Source: Bradyrhizobium diazoefficiens
GTDB lineage: Bacteria; Pseudomonadota; Alphaproteobacteria; Rhizobiales; Xanthobacteraceae
DNA length: 64,000 nucleotides
Assembly (NCBI RefSeq): GCF_018131185.1
Contig: NZ_JAFCJE010000002.1
Coordinates: 806,001 to 870,000, forward strand
Direction: 5' to 3'
The notes below the pieces were generated by a model. It saw nothing but the letters and a program-made list of their open reading frames with translations. It did not search any database and was not told where the DNA came from. Below are positions 1 through 9,779 of this stretch, in pieces. Both the position numbers and the translations under genes were made by a program. Each line of letters starts with the position of its first letter. The first letter of the stretch is position 1.

Positions 1-1267
1 CGGCCGCGGTCTTGGCCGAACTGGTGAAGGCGTAGGACGCCAGCCCAAAGGGCAGCCGGTTGGCCTCCTCGACCGCGTCGTCGAATGACGAGAAGCGCGA
101 GATCAGGGCGAGCGGGCCGAACGGCTCTTCGTTCATGGCGCGCGCATCCTTCGGCACGTCGCTCACGACGGTCGGTTCGAAGAAATGTCCCTTGTTGCCG
201 ACGCGCTTGCCCCCGGTCTCGAGCTTCGCACCCCTGCCGACGGCATCCTGCACCATGCCCTCGATGGCGGTGACGCGGCGCGGATTGGCGAGCGAGCCCA
301 TCTTCGACTCGGGGTCGAGGCCGTTGCCGACCTTGAACGTCCTGGCGCTCTCGACGAACTGATCGACGAATTGCCGGAACACGCCGTCCTGCACCAGCAT
401 GCGCGTCGGCGAGATGCAGACCTGGCCGGCGTTGCGATATTTTGCTGCCGCCAGGATCTTCGCGGCCGACGTGACGTCGGCATCCCCGAAGACGATCGCC
501 GGCGCATGGCCGCCGAGCTCCATGGTGGCACGCTTCATGTGCAGGCCCGCGAGCGCATTGAGCTGCTTGCCGACATGCGTCGACCCCGTGAATGAGATCT
601 TCCGGATCACCGGATGCGGGATCAGATATTCGGAGATCTCTGAAGGCACGCCATAGACGAGGTTGATGACCCCCTCTGGCACGCCGGCGTCGGCAAAGGC
701 GCGGATCAGCTGCGCGGGCGACGCCGGCGTCTCCTCGGGCGCCTTGACAATGATCGAGCAACCGGCGGCGAGCGCCGCGGAGAGCTTGCGCACGACCTGA
801 TTGATCGGAAAATTCCACGGTGTGAACGCCGCGACCGGCCCAACCGGCTCCTTCATCGCGATCTGGTAGATGCCGGGGCCGCGCGCCGGGATCAGCCGGC
901 CATAGGCGCGCTTAGCCTCCTCGGCGAACCATTCGATCACGTCGGCGGCGGCCATCGCCTCCATCCTGGCTTCACCGAGCGTCTTGCCCTGCTCCATCGT
1001 CAGCAGCGGCGCAATCTCGTCATTACGCTCGCGCATGATCGCGGCCGCCTTCCGCATGATCCGGCATCGCTCGAACGGCGCGATATTCCGCCAGATCTTG
1101 AAGCCGGCGGCCGCAGCCGCCAGCGCCTCGTCGAGATCGGACTTTCCGGCATGGGCGACGGTGCCGATCACCTCCTCGGTCGCGGGATTGCGGACTTCGA
1201 TGACCTCGCCCGAATGGGCCGGTCGCCATGTGCCGCCGATGAAGAGCTGGGTGTTCGAGTAAGCCAA
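1..1267 (-). CDS. NAD(P)-dependent aldehyde dehydrogenase, C-terminus cut by window edge
   Basis: Oxidises an aldehyde to the acid with NAD(P). The succinate-semialdehyde dehydrogenase-like subgroup is suggested by overall resemblance, but the substrate is not proven. About 422 codons are present and the end lies outside the window. The general base Glu is at about residue 250 (MELGG) and the catalytic Cys at about 284 (GQVCISP), the usual spacing of 34. The PWNFP motif is also seen. The start is TTG at 1267, with AAGGAG six bases upstream; no nearby ATG gives the normal N-terminus ([12 protein letters not shown]). It is the last gene of the liv operon, 12 bases behind the shortened ABC ATPase, so it probably acts on a product of the imported compound. 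Confidence 0.9.
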   Translation of the reverse strand, partial: MAYSNTQLFIGGTWRPAHSGEVIEVRNPATEEVIGTVAHAGKSDLDEALAAAAAGFKIWRNIAPFERCRIMRKAAAIMRERNDEIAPLLTMEQGKTLGEARMEAMAAADVIEWFAEEAKRAYGRLIPARGPGIYQIAMKEPVGPVAAFTPWNFPINQVVRKLSAALAAGCSIIVKAPEETPASPAQLIRAFADAGVPEGVINLVYGVPSEISEYLIPHPVIRKISFTGSTHVGKQLNALAGLHMKRATMELGGHAPAIVFGDADVTSAAKILAAAKYRNAGQVCISPTRMLVQDGVFRQFVDQFVESARTFKVGNGLDPESKMGSLANPRRVTAIEGMVQDAVGRGAKLETGGKRVGNKGHFFEPTVVSDVPKDARAMNEEPFGPLALISRFSSFDDAVEEANRLPFGLASYAFTSSAKTAA

Positions 1268-1279
1268 CGGAGTCTCCTT

Positions 1280-1927
1280 TTACGTCGATCTGTGACAGAT
1301 AGCATCCGCGGCCCGCGTCATCTCAGGTCCGAGATAGGCGCGGAAGCGCGGTTCGGCGGTGAGGCTGCGGAAGTCGGCCATCCGCGTTACCCCGCCGCCG
1401 GCCACGAACAGGAATTGCCCGGCGATCTCGGCAAGGATGTCGAGGTGCCAGCTCGCCGTTGGATGCATGCAAAGGATGACCAGCCTGCCCTCGTCTCGCA
1501 GCTTGCGGAAGAAGTCGAGCATGAAGCCGATATAACCGTCCTGCAGGTTGAACTGCGGTTCGTCGAACAGATGGACCAGCGGCGTCCGGGTCGGCGACGG
1601 CGCCAGCAAGGCGGACGGAACGCGCTTGCGGAAGCGCCTGACCTGATAGGACTGGTGATAGTGAATCGCGAGCCGGTCGCGCTCGCGATACTTGACCCCA
1701 TGGATATCGGTGCCCGCGACCAGCACGCGCCCCGAGGTCGGCGCATTGGAGCCGGTCATCATCTCAAACAGGGTGGTCTTGCCGGCACCGTTCGGCCCGA
1801 CGACGCCGACGATGCCGGGCTCGTCCAGCGACAGGTTTGCCTGAAGCGTAAACGTCGGATGGCGGATGATGCGGCCCCTCGTATAGACCTTGCGGATATC
1901 ATCGAGCACGAGCAGCGGTACAGCCAC
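1280..1927 (-). CDS. Shortened ABC-transporter ATP-binding protein lacking the signature motif
   Basis: A 215-residue relative of LivG/LivF ATPases with a GTG start directly after the stop of livF. Walker A (GPNGAGKTT, residues 44-52), a Q-loop-like Gln (about 92), Walker B (LVHLFDEP, about 117-124) and an H-loop-like His (ILCMHP) are present. Only about 30 residues separate the Q-loop from Walker B, where about 75-80 are normal, and no LSGGQ signature can be seen. The helical subdomain that contacts the permease is therefore mostly missing. The reading frame is intact, so this is not a simple frameshift. It may be a regulatory or non-canonical subunit of the transporter, or a decayed paralogue; its function is unknown. 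Confidence 0.75.
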   Translation of the reverse strand: MAVPLLVLDDIRKVYTRGRIIRHPTFTLQANLSLDEPGIVGVVGPNGAGKTTLFEMMTGSNAPTSGRVLVAGTDIHGVKYRERDRLAIHYHQSYQVRRFRKRVPSALLAPSPTRTPLVHLFDEPQFNLQDGYIGFMLDFFRKLRDEGRLVILCMHPTASWHLDILAEIAGQFLFVAGGGVTRMADFRSLTAEPRFRAYLGPEMTRAADAICHRST

Positions 1928-2625
<698 letters not shown>

Positions 2626-2629
<4 letters not shown>

Positions 2630-3369
2630 GCGAACTTCCCGAGATTGGAGCGGCGGACCCATTCGTTCTGTTGCAGCTCGTGCGGGGTGCCGCGCGCGAC
2701 CACCTGGCCCCAATGGATGACCGAGATGCGGTCGGCGAGCGAGAACAGAAACTCCATGTCATGCTCGATCGCGACGATGGTGAGCTTGCCCTTCAAGCGC
2801 GCGACCAGTGTGGCGAGGCGCTGCACGCCGTCGGAGCCGAGGCCGGAGGTTGGCTCGTCCAGGCACAGCACGCGGGGTGCCTGCGCCAGGGCCACCGCGA
2901 TCTCCAGCGCGCGACGGTCGCCATAGGAGAGGTCCTTGGCACGGCAATCCCCCCTATCGGCAAGCCCCACTGCGGCAAGCGCTTCGGACGCCTGCGCTGC
3001 AAACCGGCTATCGCCGGCTGCGGAACTGGCGATATCGTGGCCACGGGCGCGAAACTCGGGCAAGCCCAGCATGACATTGTCGCGGGCGGAGAATTCATCG
3101 AACAGCGTCATGATCTGGAACGAGCGGGCGATGCCCTTGGCGGCAATGCGGTGCGGGCTCAATCCCGTGACATCCTCGCCGCCGAGCAGCACTCTGCCGC
3201 GACTCGGCTTCACCCTGCCTGTGAGCACGTTGAAGAAGGTGGTCTTGCCCGCCCCGTTCGGGCCCATCACGCCGTGAAACTCGCCCTCGGCAACCGCCAG
3301 ATCGACGCTTTCCAACACGACGCGATCACCGAATCGGACGTGCACGCCTGCGGCCTCGATCATGCTCAT
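2626..3369 (-). CDS. livG: Branched-chain amino acid/amide ABC transporter ATP-binding protein LivG-like
   Basis: ATPase subunit of 247 residues with Walker A GPNGAGKTT, the LivG-type signature DLSYGDRRALEIA and Walker B VLCLDEPTSGLG. It overlaps livM upstream by four bases and livF downstream by four bases, so translation of the ATPase and permease genes is probably coupled. The length is normal for LivG (about 250). Confidence 0.93.
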
Positions 3370-4409
3370 CGCCCGCCTCCGGCCAACAGCCGCATCGCCA
3401 AGGTGCCGCGGCGCCGCAGCGCGTTGAACGAATGCCGGTGCACGGCGGCCGAGAGCGCGCCGGCAATTCCTTCGGGACGGAACAGCACGATCGCGATGAA
3501 CAGCAGACCGAAATAGAGCATCCAGGCGTTGGTCAATGCACCGATCACGTCGCGCGCGGTGAGGAAGACAAACACGCCAATCACCGGGCCCCAGAAGCTG
3601 ACGAGCCCGCCGCCGACCAGCGTCATCATCACGACATAGCCGGATTGATGCAAGCTCATGACATCAGGGAAGGCGGCGAGCTGCGCCATCGCGAACAATC
3701 CACCGGCAAAGCCCGACACGGCGGCCGACAGCGCGAAGATTGATGCCTTGTAAAGCCACACATTGTAGCCGAGATGGGCGGCGCGAACCTCGCTCTGCTT
3801 GATCGCTGCGACGACGCGGCCATAGGGCGAGTGCACAAGCCGCCACAATGCGGCCGTTCCAACCGCGAAGACGGCGAGCACGAAATAGTAGAAGGCGACG
3901 TTGTCGCTGAGGTCGAACGACACGAAGCCGAAATCGGCCGGCAGCCGCTTGATCTTGAGAAGTCCGTCCTCGCCGCCGGTGATCCGGTGCGACTTGATCG
4001 CCAGCGTCCAGAAGATCTGGCCGAAGGCGATTGTCATGAAGGCATAGTAGATGCCGCGCCGATGCGAGATGAACAGAGCCGCCAGCACTCCGGCAAGCCC
4101 GGCCACCGCAGCCGCCACGGCAAGACAGACCCAGAGATTGGCGGCGATATCGAACTGGCAGAGCCCGAATGCATAGGCCCCGATGCCGAAATAGGCGCCA
4201 TGTCCGAACGACGGAAGCCCGGCCGTGCCCAGCACCAGGTTGAACGCCAGCGCATAGAGCGACCAGATCAGGATTTCGATTCCCAGATAAGGATAGAGCC
4301 CGATCCGCGTGATCCAGAGCGGTACCGTTGCCAGCACCAGCCAGAGCACCAGCATCGTCGGCGTGACGAGACGCGCGGCATCGGATGACGATCTTGATCC
4401 CACAATCAT
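3366..4409 (-). CDS. livM: Branched-chain amino acid/amide ABC transporter permease LivM-like
   Basis: Inner-membrane permease of 347 residues with about 8-10 hydrophobic segments. Family features include the GLPSFGHGAYFGIGAYA stretch after the second segment and the cytoplasmic EAA-like loop around AIKQSEVRAAHLGYN. It lies three bases after livH and overlaps livG by four bases. It pairs with LivH to form the translocation pore. Confidence 0.93.
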   Translation of the reverse strand: MIVGSRSSSDAARLVTPTMLVLWLVLATVPLWITRIGLYPYLGIEILIWSLYALAFNLVLGTAGLPSFGHGAYFGIGAYAFGLCQFDIAANLWVCLAVAAAVAGLAGVLAALFISHRRGIYYAFMTIAFGQIFWTLAIKSHRITGGEDGLLKIKRLPADFGFVSFDLSDNVAFYYFVLAVFAVGTAALWRLVHSPYGRVVAAIKQSEVRAAHLGYNVWLYKASIFALSAAVSGFAGGLFAMAQLAAFPDVMSLHQSGYVVMMTLVGGGLVSFWGPVIGVFVFLTARDVIGALTNAWMLYFGLLFIAIVLFRPEGIAGALSAAVHRHSFNALRRRGTLAMRLLAGGGR

Positions 4410-4412
4410 TCC

Positions 4413-5333
4413 TCAGGCCTCAAGCACGCTTTTCTTGCCCCACATGCCCCGCGCACGGAAGGTCACGACGGCAACGAGCAGGATGTACATCGACAACAGC
4501 GACCATTCGGACGCGTAGGCGCCGGCAAGCCCGACACAGAGCCCGACCAGCAATCCGGCCACGACCGCGCCCCAGAAACTGCCGACACCGCCGAGCACGA
4601 TCACCAGGAATGCGGGGATGACGGCATCGACGCCCATGTGCGGGCGGATGCCCCAGATCGGCGCGACGATGATGCCGGCGACCGCGGCCAGCATCGTGCC
4701 GAACACGAAGACCAGCAGCCGCAATCGCGACAGGTTGATGCCGAGCGCGCGGACGATCTCGCTGTCATGCGCGCCGGCCTTGACGGTGGCGCCGAACGAG
4801 GTCTTTTCGATCAGCAGCCAGACCAGGCCGATGATCCCGGCGGCGATGCCAGCGGCGTAGAAGCGATAGGTCGACCAGATCAGATCGCCGAACAGAAAGC
4901 CGCCATTGATGGCGGACGGCACCTGCAGCACATAGTCGCGCGTGCCCCAGACCAGACGGATCAGCTCCTCGATCACCATCGCCGCGCCGAAGGTCAGCAG
5001 CAGTCCGTAAAGCGGGTCCTTGCCGTAGGTGCGACGCATGCAGAGCTCGATCAGGATGCCGACCAGGCTCACGATCGCGGGCGCGATGACCAGCGTGGCT
5101 GCGTAGCGCCAGCCGAGCGGGAGCGCGAGCCACACCTTGGCAAGATCGGCCGGTAATGGCGGCCGCGGTCCCGTCAACTGCATGGCGACATAGGCGCCGA
5201 GCGCGAACAGAGAACCGTGGGCGAGGTTGATCTGCTCCATCAGCCCGACGATGAGCATGAATCCGAGCGCGATCAGCGCGAACAACAGGCCGAGCGTCAA
5301 GCCGTTGAGGAGATGCGGAAGAAGGTCGAACAA
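4413..5333 (-). CDS. livH: Branched-chain amino acid/amide ABC transporter permease LivH-like
   Basis: Inner-membrane permease of 306 residues. The motif EQINLAHGSLFALGAY near residue 35, the cytoplasmic loop GAHDSEIVRALGIN and the C-terminal VLGGVGSFWGA are LivH hallmarks. The start appears to be TTG (TTGTTCGACCTT), with only weak ribosome-binding potential. About 107 bases separate it from the binding-protein gene, a gap that holds a GC-rich hairpin, as is common where the binding protein is made in excess. Confidence 0.9.
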   Translation of the reverse strand: MFDLLPHLLNGLTLGLLFALIALGFMLIVGLMEQINLAHGSLFALGAYVAMQLTGPRPPLPADLAKVWLALPLGWRYAATLVIAPAIVSLVGILIELCMRRTYGKDPLYGLLLTFGAAMVIEELIRLVWGTRDYVLQVPSAINGGFLFGDLIWSTYRFYAAGIAAGIIGLVWLLIEKTSFGATVKAGAHDSEIVRALGINLSRLRLLVFVFGTMLAAVAGIIVAPIWGIRPHMGVDAVIPAFLVIVLGGVGSFWGAVVAGLLVGLCVGLAGAYASEWSLLSMYILLVAVVTFRARGMWGKKSVLEA

Positions 5334-5364
5334 GGTCTGGGTCTCGCAACTGACATTTGCTCAC

Positions 5365-5388
5365 GCCCGGGACACAGATGGTCCGGGC
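5365..5388. other. GC-rich hairpin between binding-protein gene and livH
   Basis: GCCCGG and CCGGGC arms are separated by about 12 bases in the binding protein-livH gap. No T-run follows, so it is not a clear terminator. Such intercistronic stems often protect the upstream message and lower expression of the permease genes; that role here is inference. Confidence 0.35.
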
Positions 5389-5440
5389 ACGCGGCGCGCG
5401 AGGCTGCGCGCCGTCCGTTCTGCGGCGTAACGTGCCGCCT

Positions 5441-6733
5441 CTAGGAGTCGACGGTCGGCACCTGCTCGTAGGGCGTGAGCTTGCACTTGCCGGGTGCGGC
5501 ATCGTCGGCGGCCGTTTTCGGCTCGGTCCAGCGGATGATCTCGTACAGATCGGTATTGTCGACCGGCTTCGCGTTGCGTCGCGCCAGATAGATCGTCTGC
5601 TGCATCTGGTGCGTCATCGGATCCATGTAGGCACCGAAATGCTGCATGCGATCGGTCGCCGAGACCTTGAGATTCTCGAGCTCCTTGATGATCTTGACGT
5701 TGTTGGTCGACCCCGCCCGCTCGATCGCACGGAGCAATTCGCGCGTCGACATGTAGCCGTTATAGGAGACGTTGCCCGGCACCGGGATCGGGCCGTCTTT
5801 GTTGGCCGCCTGCCATTTCTTGACGAAATCGGCGACGCCGGGCAGCTGTAGCTTGTGATACCAGGTGGTGCCGAACACGCCGAACAGACTGTCGGGCGCG
5901 CCCCAGACATCGGGCCAGTCCTGCTGGTTGTTGATCCAGGCCGGCTTGCCGTCGAGCTTGAGCTGCGCCACCTGTTCGCGCAATGCCTTGATGTCGTCGC
6001 CGCCGATCGCGGTCGCAACCACGTCGGGTTTTGCTTGCTGGATCTTCAACAAATAAGCGGTGAAGTCACGCGTGTTCTGCGGCACCAGGAGATTGTCGAT
6101 GATCTTCCCGCCCGCCGCTTCGACCTGCGCCCTGGTCGCGGCAGACGTGGTGTGGCCCCACACGTAGTCGTTGGTCAGCAGCATCCAGTTCTTGCCGATG
6201 GAGTCGACCGCGTTCTTAACCGACGCCTTGGAGAAATTGGTGCCGTTGCCGTCCCAGACGAATTTTACGCGCGAGCAATTCTCGCCCGCCTCGCTCGGTG
6301 CAGAGGAATTGGTGTTCATGTAGATCACGCCGTATTTGCTGGCGACCTGCGTGATGGCGTTGGCGACGCCGGAATGCAGCGCGCCGATCAGGATGGTGCA
6401 GTCCTCACGCGTGATGAAGCGCTCGGCGACGCGGCTGCCGGTGGCCGGCGTCGTCTCGGTATCCGCGGTGATGTAGGTGATCTGGCGGCCGAGCACACCG
6501 CCTTTGGCGTTGAACTCGTCGATCGCCATCTTGATGCCGCGGAAATCGTCCTGGCCGCTGTTGCCGTATTGACCGCTGGCATCGCAGGTCAGGCCGAGCT
6601 TGATCGGCTTTGCGCCTTGCGCCCACGCGTGATTCTCTTTCCACGGACCAAAGAAGCTGCCGGTGCCGCTGATGACGCTCGCCATCAAGCTGCCCTTCAA
6701 GACGCTTCGCCGTGAGATCTGACGCCCTCTCAT
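5441..6733 (-). CDS. ABC transporter substrate-binding protein (Peripla_BP_6/LivK type), Tat signal
   Basis: Binding protein of 430 residues for the liv-type importer encoded downstream. The N-terminus reads MRGRQISRRSVLKGSLMASV, a twin-arginine motif (SRRSVLK) followed by a hydrophobic stretch, so export is by the Tat route. The mature part begins KPIKLGLTCDASGQYGN, typical of the Leu/Ile/Val/amide-binding family. The start is fixed by GGGAGG seven bases before the ATG. It is the first gene of the operon and is read divergently from the RpiR-type regulator. The FmdD/urea-like branch of the family is possible; the ligand is unknown. Confidence 0.92.
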   Translation of the reverse strand: MRGRQISRRSVLKGSLMASVISGTGSFFGPWKENHAWAQGAKPIKLGLTCDASGQYGNSGQDDFRGIKMAIDEFNAKGGVLGRQITYITADTETTPATGSRVAERFITREDCTILIGALHSGVANAITQVASKYGVIYMNTNSSAPSEAGENCSRVKFVWDGNGTNFSKASVKNAVDSIGKNWMLLTNDYVWGHTTSAATRAQVEAAGGKIIDNLLVPQNTRDFTAYLLKIQQAKPDVVATAIGGDDIKALREQVAQLKLDGKPAWINNQQDWPDVWGAPDSLFGVFGTTWYHKLQLPGVADFVKKWQAANKDGPIPVPGNVSYNGYMSTRELLRAIERAGSTNNVKIIKELENLKVSATDRMQHFGAYMDPMTHQMQQTIYLARRNAKPVDNTDLYEIIRWTEPKTAADDAAPGKCKLTPYEQVPTVDS

Positions 6734-6785
6734 CGTTTCCTCCCGTTTTCAAAGTCTTTTGCTTTTTTCTGGGATTAGAATATTC

Positions 6786-6811
6786 ATTCCATTTGTTATG
6801 TAAAGTGGAAT
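6786..6811. promoter_or_regulatory. Inverted repeat operator candidate, liv operon/rpiR divergent promoter
   Basis: ATTCCATTTG and AAAGTGGAAT form a near-perfect dyad around TTATGT, midway between the divergent binding-protein gene and the RpiR-type gene. The half-site GGAAT recurs in the AT-rich flank. It is the obvious candidate site for the adjacent RpiR regulator controlling both directions; assignment is inference from position. Confidence 0.55.
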
Positions 6812-6869
6812 ATTTGGTCCAAACGGCGAAATGCCGCTAAACAGGCGTCCGATCTGGAGACCCGAGGCG

Positions 6870-7703
6870 ATGAACAAGTCACAAGGCGCAATGAGCTACG
6901 ACGAGCTGCGCGGCGCCATTGCGCAGCGGCACCGGGCGCTTTCCGGCCGGTTGCAGCAGATCGCGGAGTTTGTGCTCGATCACCCGACGGACGTCGCGCT
7001 CGGCACGGTGGCGGAGGTCGCGCAGCGTTCGGGCGTGCCGCCCTCCGCGATCGTTCGCTTCGCCCACGCGCTCGGATTCGGTGGCTTCACCGAGATGCAG
7101 CAGGTGTTCCGCACGCGCCTCGTTGCCGGCGTTGCGCCGAGCTACAAGGCGCGGCTCGCCCGTATGAAGAGCGAGGAGAAATCGGTGCTCGGCCGCCAGC
7201 CGGCCGCGGTCTTGTCGCGCTTCGTCTCGGAGGCGCAATCGTCGCTGGTCACGCTGAGCCAGTCCGTCCATGCCCGCGAGCTCGACGCCGCAACCGCGAT
7301 CTTATCGAAAGCGCGCGACATCTATCTGCTCGGCCTCGGGGGATCGTTTCCCGTTGCGACCCACCTCGCCTACGTGCTGCGCAAGCTCGGACGACGCGTC
7401 GTCCTGCTCGATGGCACCGGTGGCAGCATCCACGAGCAGTCGCATGCCGCAACCGTGGAGGACGCACTGGTCGCCATCAGCTTCCGGAATTACTATCCGG
7501 ACACGGCGCGGCTGTTTCCCGAACTGGTCGCGCGCGGCGTCCCCTCCATCTCCATCACAGACAGCCTCTTGAGCCCGATCGTCGAAGGCGCGCATGTGGT
7601 GTTCGAGATCCAGGACATGCCCGAGCCGGCGCTGCGCACGCTGGTCGCGCCGATGTGTCTCGTGCAGGCGATGGCGATCGGCCTCGACCTCGCGGCCGAC
7701 TAG
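6870..7703 (+). CDS. RpiR/MurR-family transcriptional regulator with SIS domain
   Basis: A 277-residue regulator. The N-terminal HTH_6 domain covers about residues 5-80 (QRSGVPPSAIVRFAHALGFGGFTEMQ), and the SIS sugar-phosphate-binding domain about 125-265 (LGLGGSFPVATHLAYVLRKLG). The family normally senses phosphosugars or related metabolites. The ATG at 6870 gives the usual N-terminus; an in-frame ATG at 6831 is possible. It is divergent from the liv operon and 21 bases upstream of the SDR gene, so it probably controls uptake and oxidation of one compound. Confidence 0.88.
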   Translation: MNKSQGAMSYDELRGAIAQRHRALSGRLQQIAEFVLDHPTDVALGTVAEVAQRSGVPPSAIVRFAHALGFGGFTEMQQVFRTRLVAGVAPSYKARLARMKSEEKSVLGRQPAAVLSRFVSEAQSSLVTLSQSVHARELDAATAILSKARDIYLLGLGGSFPVATHLAYVLRKLGRRVVLLDGTGGSIHEQSHAATVEDALVAISFRNYYPDTARLFPELVARGVPSISITDSLLSPIVEGAHVVFEIQDMPEPALRTLVAPMCLVQAMAIGLDLAAD

Positions 7704-7724
7704 GTTTCAGAACAGGAGAAGATC

Positions 7725-8546
7725 ATGGCAGCACATGACGGGAAGATATTGGCGGGCAAGGTGGCGCTGCTGACCGGCGCTGGCCGCGGGCTCGGCCGCG
7801 CCTTCGCAGAGAAGCTCGCCGCGCTCGGCGCCGACGTCGCCATCCACGGCATGCGCGAGAACGGGCCGGCGGAATATGGCGAGGGCACGACGCTGACCGC
7901 CGTGGCCGCCGAGATCGGAAACCAATTCGGCGTCCGCAGCCGGCGCGTGCTCGGCGATCTCACCAAGGGCGAGGACATCGCGCGCGTGTTGGCCGAGACG
8001 GAAGCCGCGCTGGGCCCGATCGACATCCTCGTGCACAATGCCGGCGGTGACATCGCGGCCGCTGGCGGCAAACCCGATCCGAACGACGCCGTTCACATCA
8101 AGGAGGCCGATGTGCGCGCGGTGCTGGAGCGCAACCTGCTCTCGACCATCCTGACCTGCCAGGCGGTCGCAAAGGGAATGATGGAACGCCGGCGCGGCCG
8201 CATCGTCACGCTTGGGTCGGTCGCCGCCTTCAAAGGACGCACCAACGGCGCGATCTATGCAGTCTCGAAGGCCGGGGTGACGCATTACACGCGATGCCTG
8301 GCCGACCAGCTGCGCCCCTACGATATCGCCGTCAATTGCATCGCGCCCGGCGATACCCGCACCGGCCGCTTCCTCGGCACGCGCGCGGTGGACCCCGACA
8401 GGATGGTCGAGACCGGCACGCTCGACCGCATCGCGACCGTCGACGAGGTCGCACGCGTCGTCGAGTTCTTCGCAGGTCCCATGGGCGCCTTCGTCTCGGG
8501 CCAGGTGCTGCGGATCGACGGCGGCGGGCAGTGCTGGCCGGGCTGA
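7725..8546 (+). CDS. SDR-family NAD(P)-dependent oxidoreductase
   Basis: A 273-residue classical short-chain dehydrogenase. The cofactor motif TGAGRGLGRAF is near residue 18, NAGG near 102, the catalytic Ser in GSVAAF and the YAVSK active-site motif after it. The C-terminus GQVLRIDGGGQ is typical of the FabG-like group. GGAG lies seven bases before the ATG. It is co-transcribed with the RpiR gene. Together with the aldehyde dehydrogenase of the opposite operon, it suggests sequential oxidation of an imported alcohol; the substrate is unknown. Confidence 0.9.
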   Translation: MAAHDGKILAGKVALLTGAGRGLGRAFAEKLAALGADVAIHGMRENGPAEYGEGTTLTAVAAEIGNQFGVRSRRVLGDLTKGEDIARVLAETEAALGPIDILVHNAGGDIAAAGGKPDPNDAVHIKEADVRAVLERNLLSTILTCQAVAKGMMERRRGRIVTLGSVAAFKGRTNGAIYAVSKAGVTHYTRCLADQLRPYDIAVNCIAPGDTRTGRFLGTRAVDPDRMVETGTLDRIATVDEVARVVEFFAGPMGAFVSGQVLRIDGGGQCWPG

Positions 8547-8571
8547 GTCTTTTTAGCTGGCCACCAAAATG

Positions 8572-8598
8572 AAAAGGGCCGCTGCAAGCGACCCTTTT
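8572..8598. terminator. Bidirectional terminator between SDR and tlde1-domain genes
   Basis: AAAAGGG and CCCTTTT arms enclose a GC-rich partial stem (CCGC/GCGA), leaving A- and T-runs on both sides. The hairpin lies between two convergent genes, so it can end transcription from either strand. Confidence 0.7.
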
Positions 8599-8621
8599 GC
8601 ATCATCGCGACCGAGCCGGGA

Positions 8622-9779
8622 TTACTCCACCCGCGCGAGCACCGCGAGCTTGCGGATGCCCTTGTTGCGGTAGGCGTCGAGGAACGCGTAATAGTCCTTG
8701 AACGACACGCAGCCGTTCGAATCGCCGTTCGGCCCGAGCATGAAGGTGTGGGCGAGCAGGCCGTCGCGGCCGTAGATCGCGCTCTCGCCGCCGATCGGGG
8801 TCAGGCGCAGCGCGGGCACGCCGTGGAACAGCGCCTCGCGCGGCTTCAACGTATAGATGTGCGGCGGAGTCACGCCGCGCATGCGCAGACGGCGGGAATC
8901 CGGATCGTCGCGGTTGGCGCCGAGGCCCGAATGCGCCTCGAGCCTGGTCCCGTCGGGGAGATACACCATCTTGGCCGTGATGTCGTAGACCGCGGTGTCA
9001 CGATCATAAGGCGCAGAGCCGCCAAGCATCGGGTTCTGCTCCTTCGGCGCGATGGAGGCGGTGATGCTGGCATCGGCCGAGGCGTAGGCCAGAAGCCCAC
9101 CGGACGGCTCACGCTTGCCCCAGAGTTTTTCCACCATCGACTGCCGCGGCGCGGTGATCGACATCACCGCTGCCTTGGCGCGATCGGCAATCGACTTCGG
9201 CTTCGCCTCGGGTGCCGGCACGATCTGGGCCGGATCGGCCGAGGCGAGCTGCATCTGGGCATCCGGAGCGCGCTTCGCCTTGTCGGCGGCCTTGTCAGCG
9301 GTTTTGGCCGGCGCCGCCGGCTTCAGCGCTTCCGCGACCTTCGCGATCACGCTCTGCTTCGGCGCGTCCTTGGCCACAGCAACCTCGGTCGCTGGCGCGG
9401 CGCTGGCCGCGTTCGATTGCACGCCCTGCGTCGCAGCCGCGGCAAAGCGTTCGTTGAACATCTCGCGCGAGATCGGCGCTGCCACCTGCAACCGGTCCGG
9501 CAAGACCGCAAAGGCCTCCCTGACGGCCTCGCCCGCCTCGCGCAGGGCGACCCTGGGCGCGCGCTTGATCACCGGCTCGTCGTAGCCGGTGCTGCCGACG
9601 GTCGGATAGACGCTGGCGCCGAACACGTTGCTGTAGATGGTCCAGCCGGCGCCCATCACGACGCAGCCGATCACCGCAGCGCCGAGCCAATTGGTCGTGG
9701 TCATTTTCCGGGAAGATTTCCGAAGAGAATTCTTGGACTTCCGTGCCGCGTTACTCTGCGCAGCGATACTCTTACTCAT
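8622..9779 (-). CDS. Membrane-anchored tlde1/DUF2778 (L,D-transpeptidase-like) protein
   Basis: A 385-residue protein. A basic N-terminus (MSKSIAAQSNAARKSK) precedes one membrane segment around residues 28-48, a long Ala/Lys-rich linker (about 90-250) and a C-terminal DUF2778 domain. That domain shows the L,D-transpeptidase-like signature His (EAHSGLG) and SNGCVSF, where Cys is the expected nucleophile. It should act on peptidoglycan in the periplasm. The related Salmonella Tlde1 is a type VI effector, but no secretion genes are nearby, so a cell-wall maintenance role is more likely. The start at 9779 fits an AAGGCG site; the frame extends upstream to 9851. Confidence 0.82.
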   Translation of the reverse strand: MSKSIAAQSNAARKSKNSLRKSSRKMTTTNWLGAAVIGCVVMGAGWTIYSNVFGASVYPTVGSTGYDEPVIKRAPRVALREAGEAVREAFAVLPDRLQVAAPISREMFNERFAAAATQGVQSNAASAAPATEVAVAKDAPKQSVIAKVAEALKPAAPAKTADKAADKAKRAPDAQMQLASADPAQIVPAPEAKPKSIADRAKAAVMSITAPRQSMVEKLWGKREPSGGLLAYASADASITASIAPKEQNPMLGGSAPYDRDTAVYDITAKMVYLPDGTRLEAHSGLGANRDDPDSRRLRMRGVTPPHIYTLKPREALFHGVPALRLTPIGGESAIYGRDGLLAHTFMLGPNGDSNGCVSFKDYYAFLDAYRNKGIRKLAVLARVE

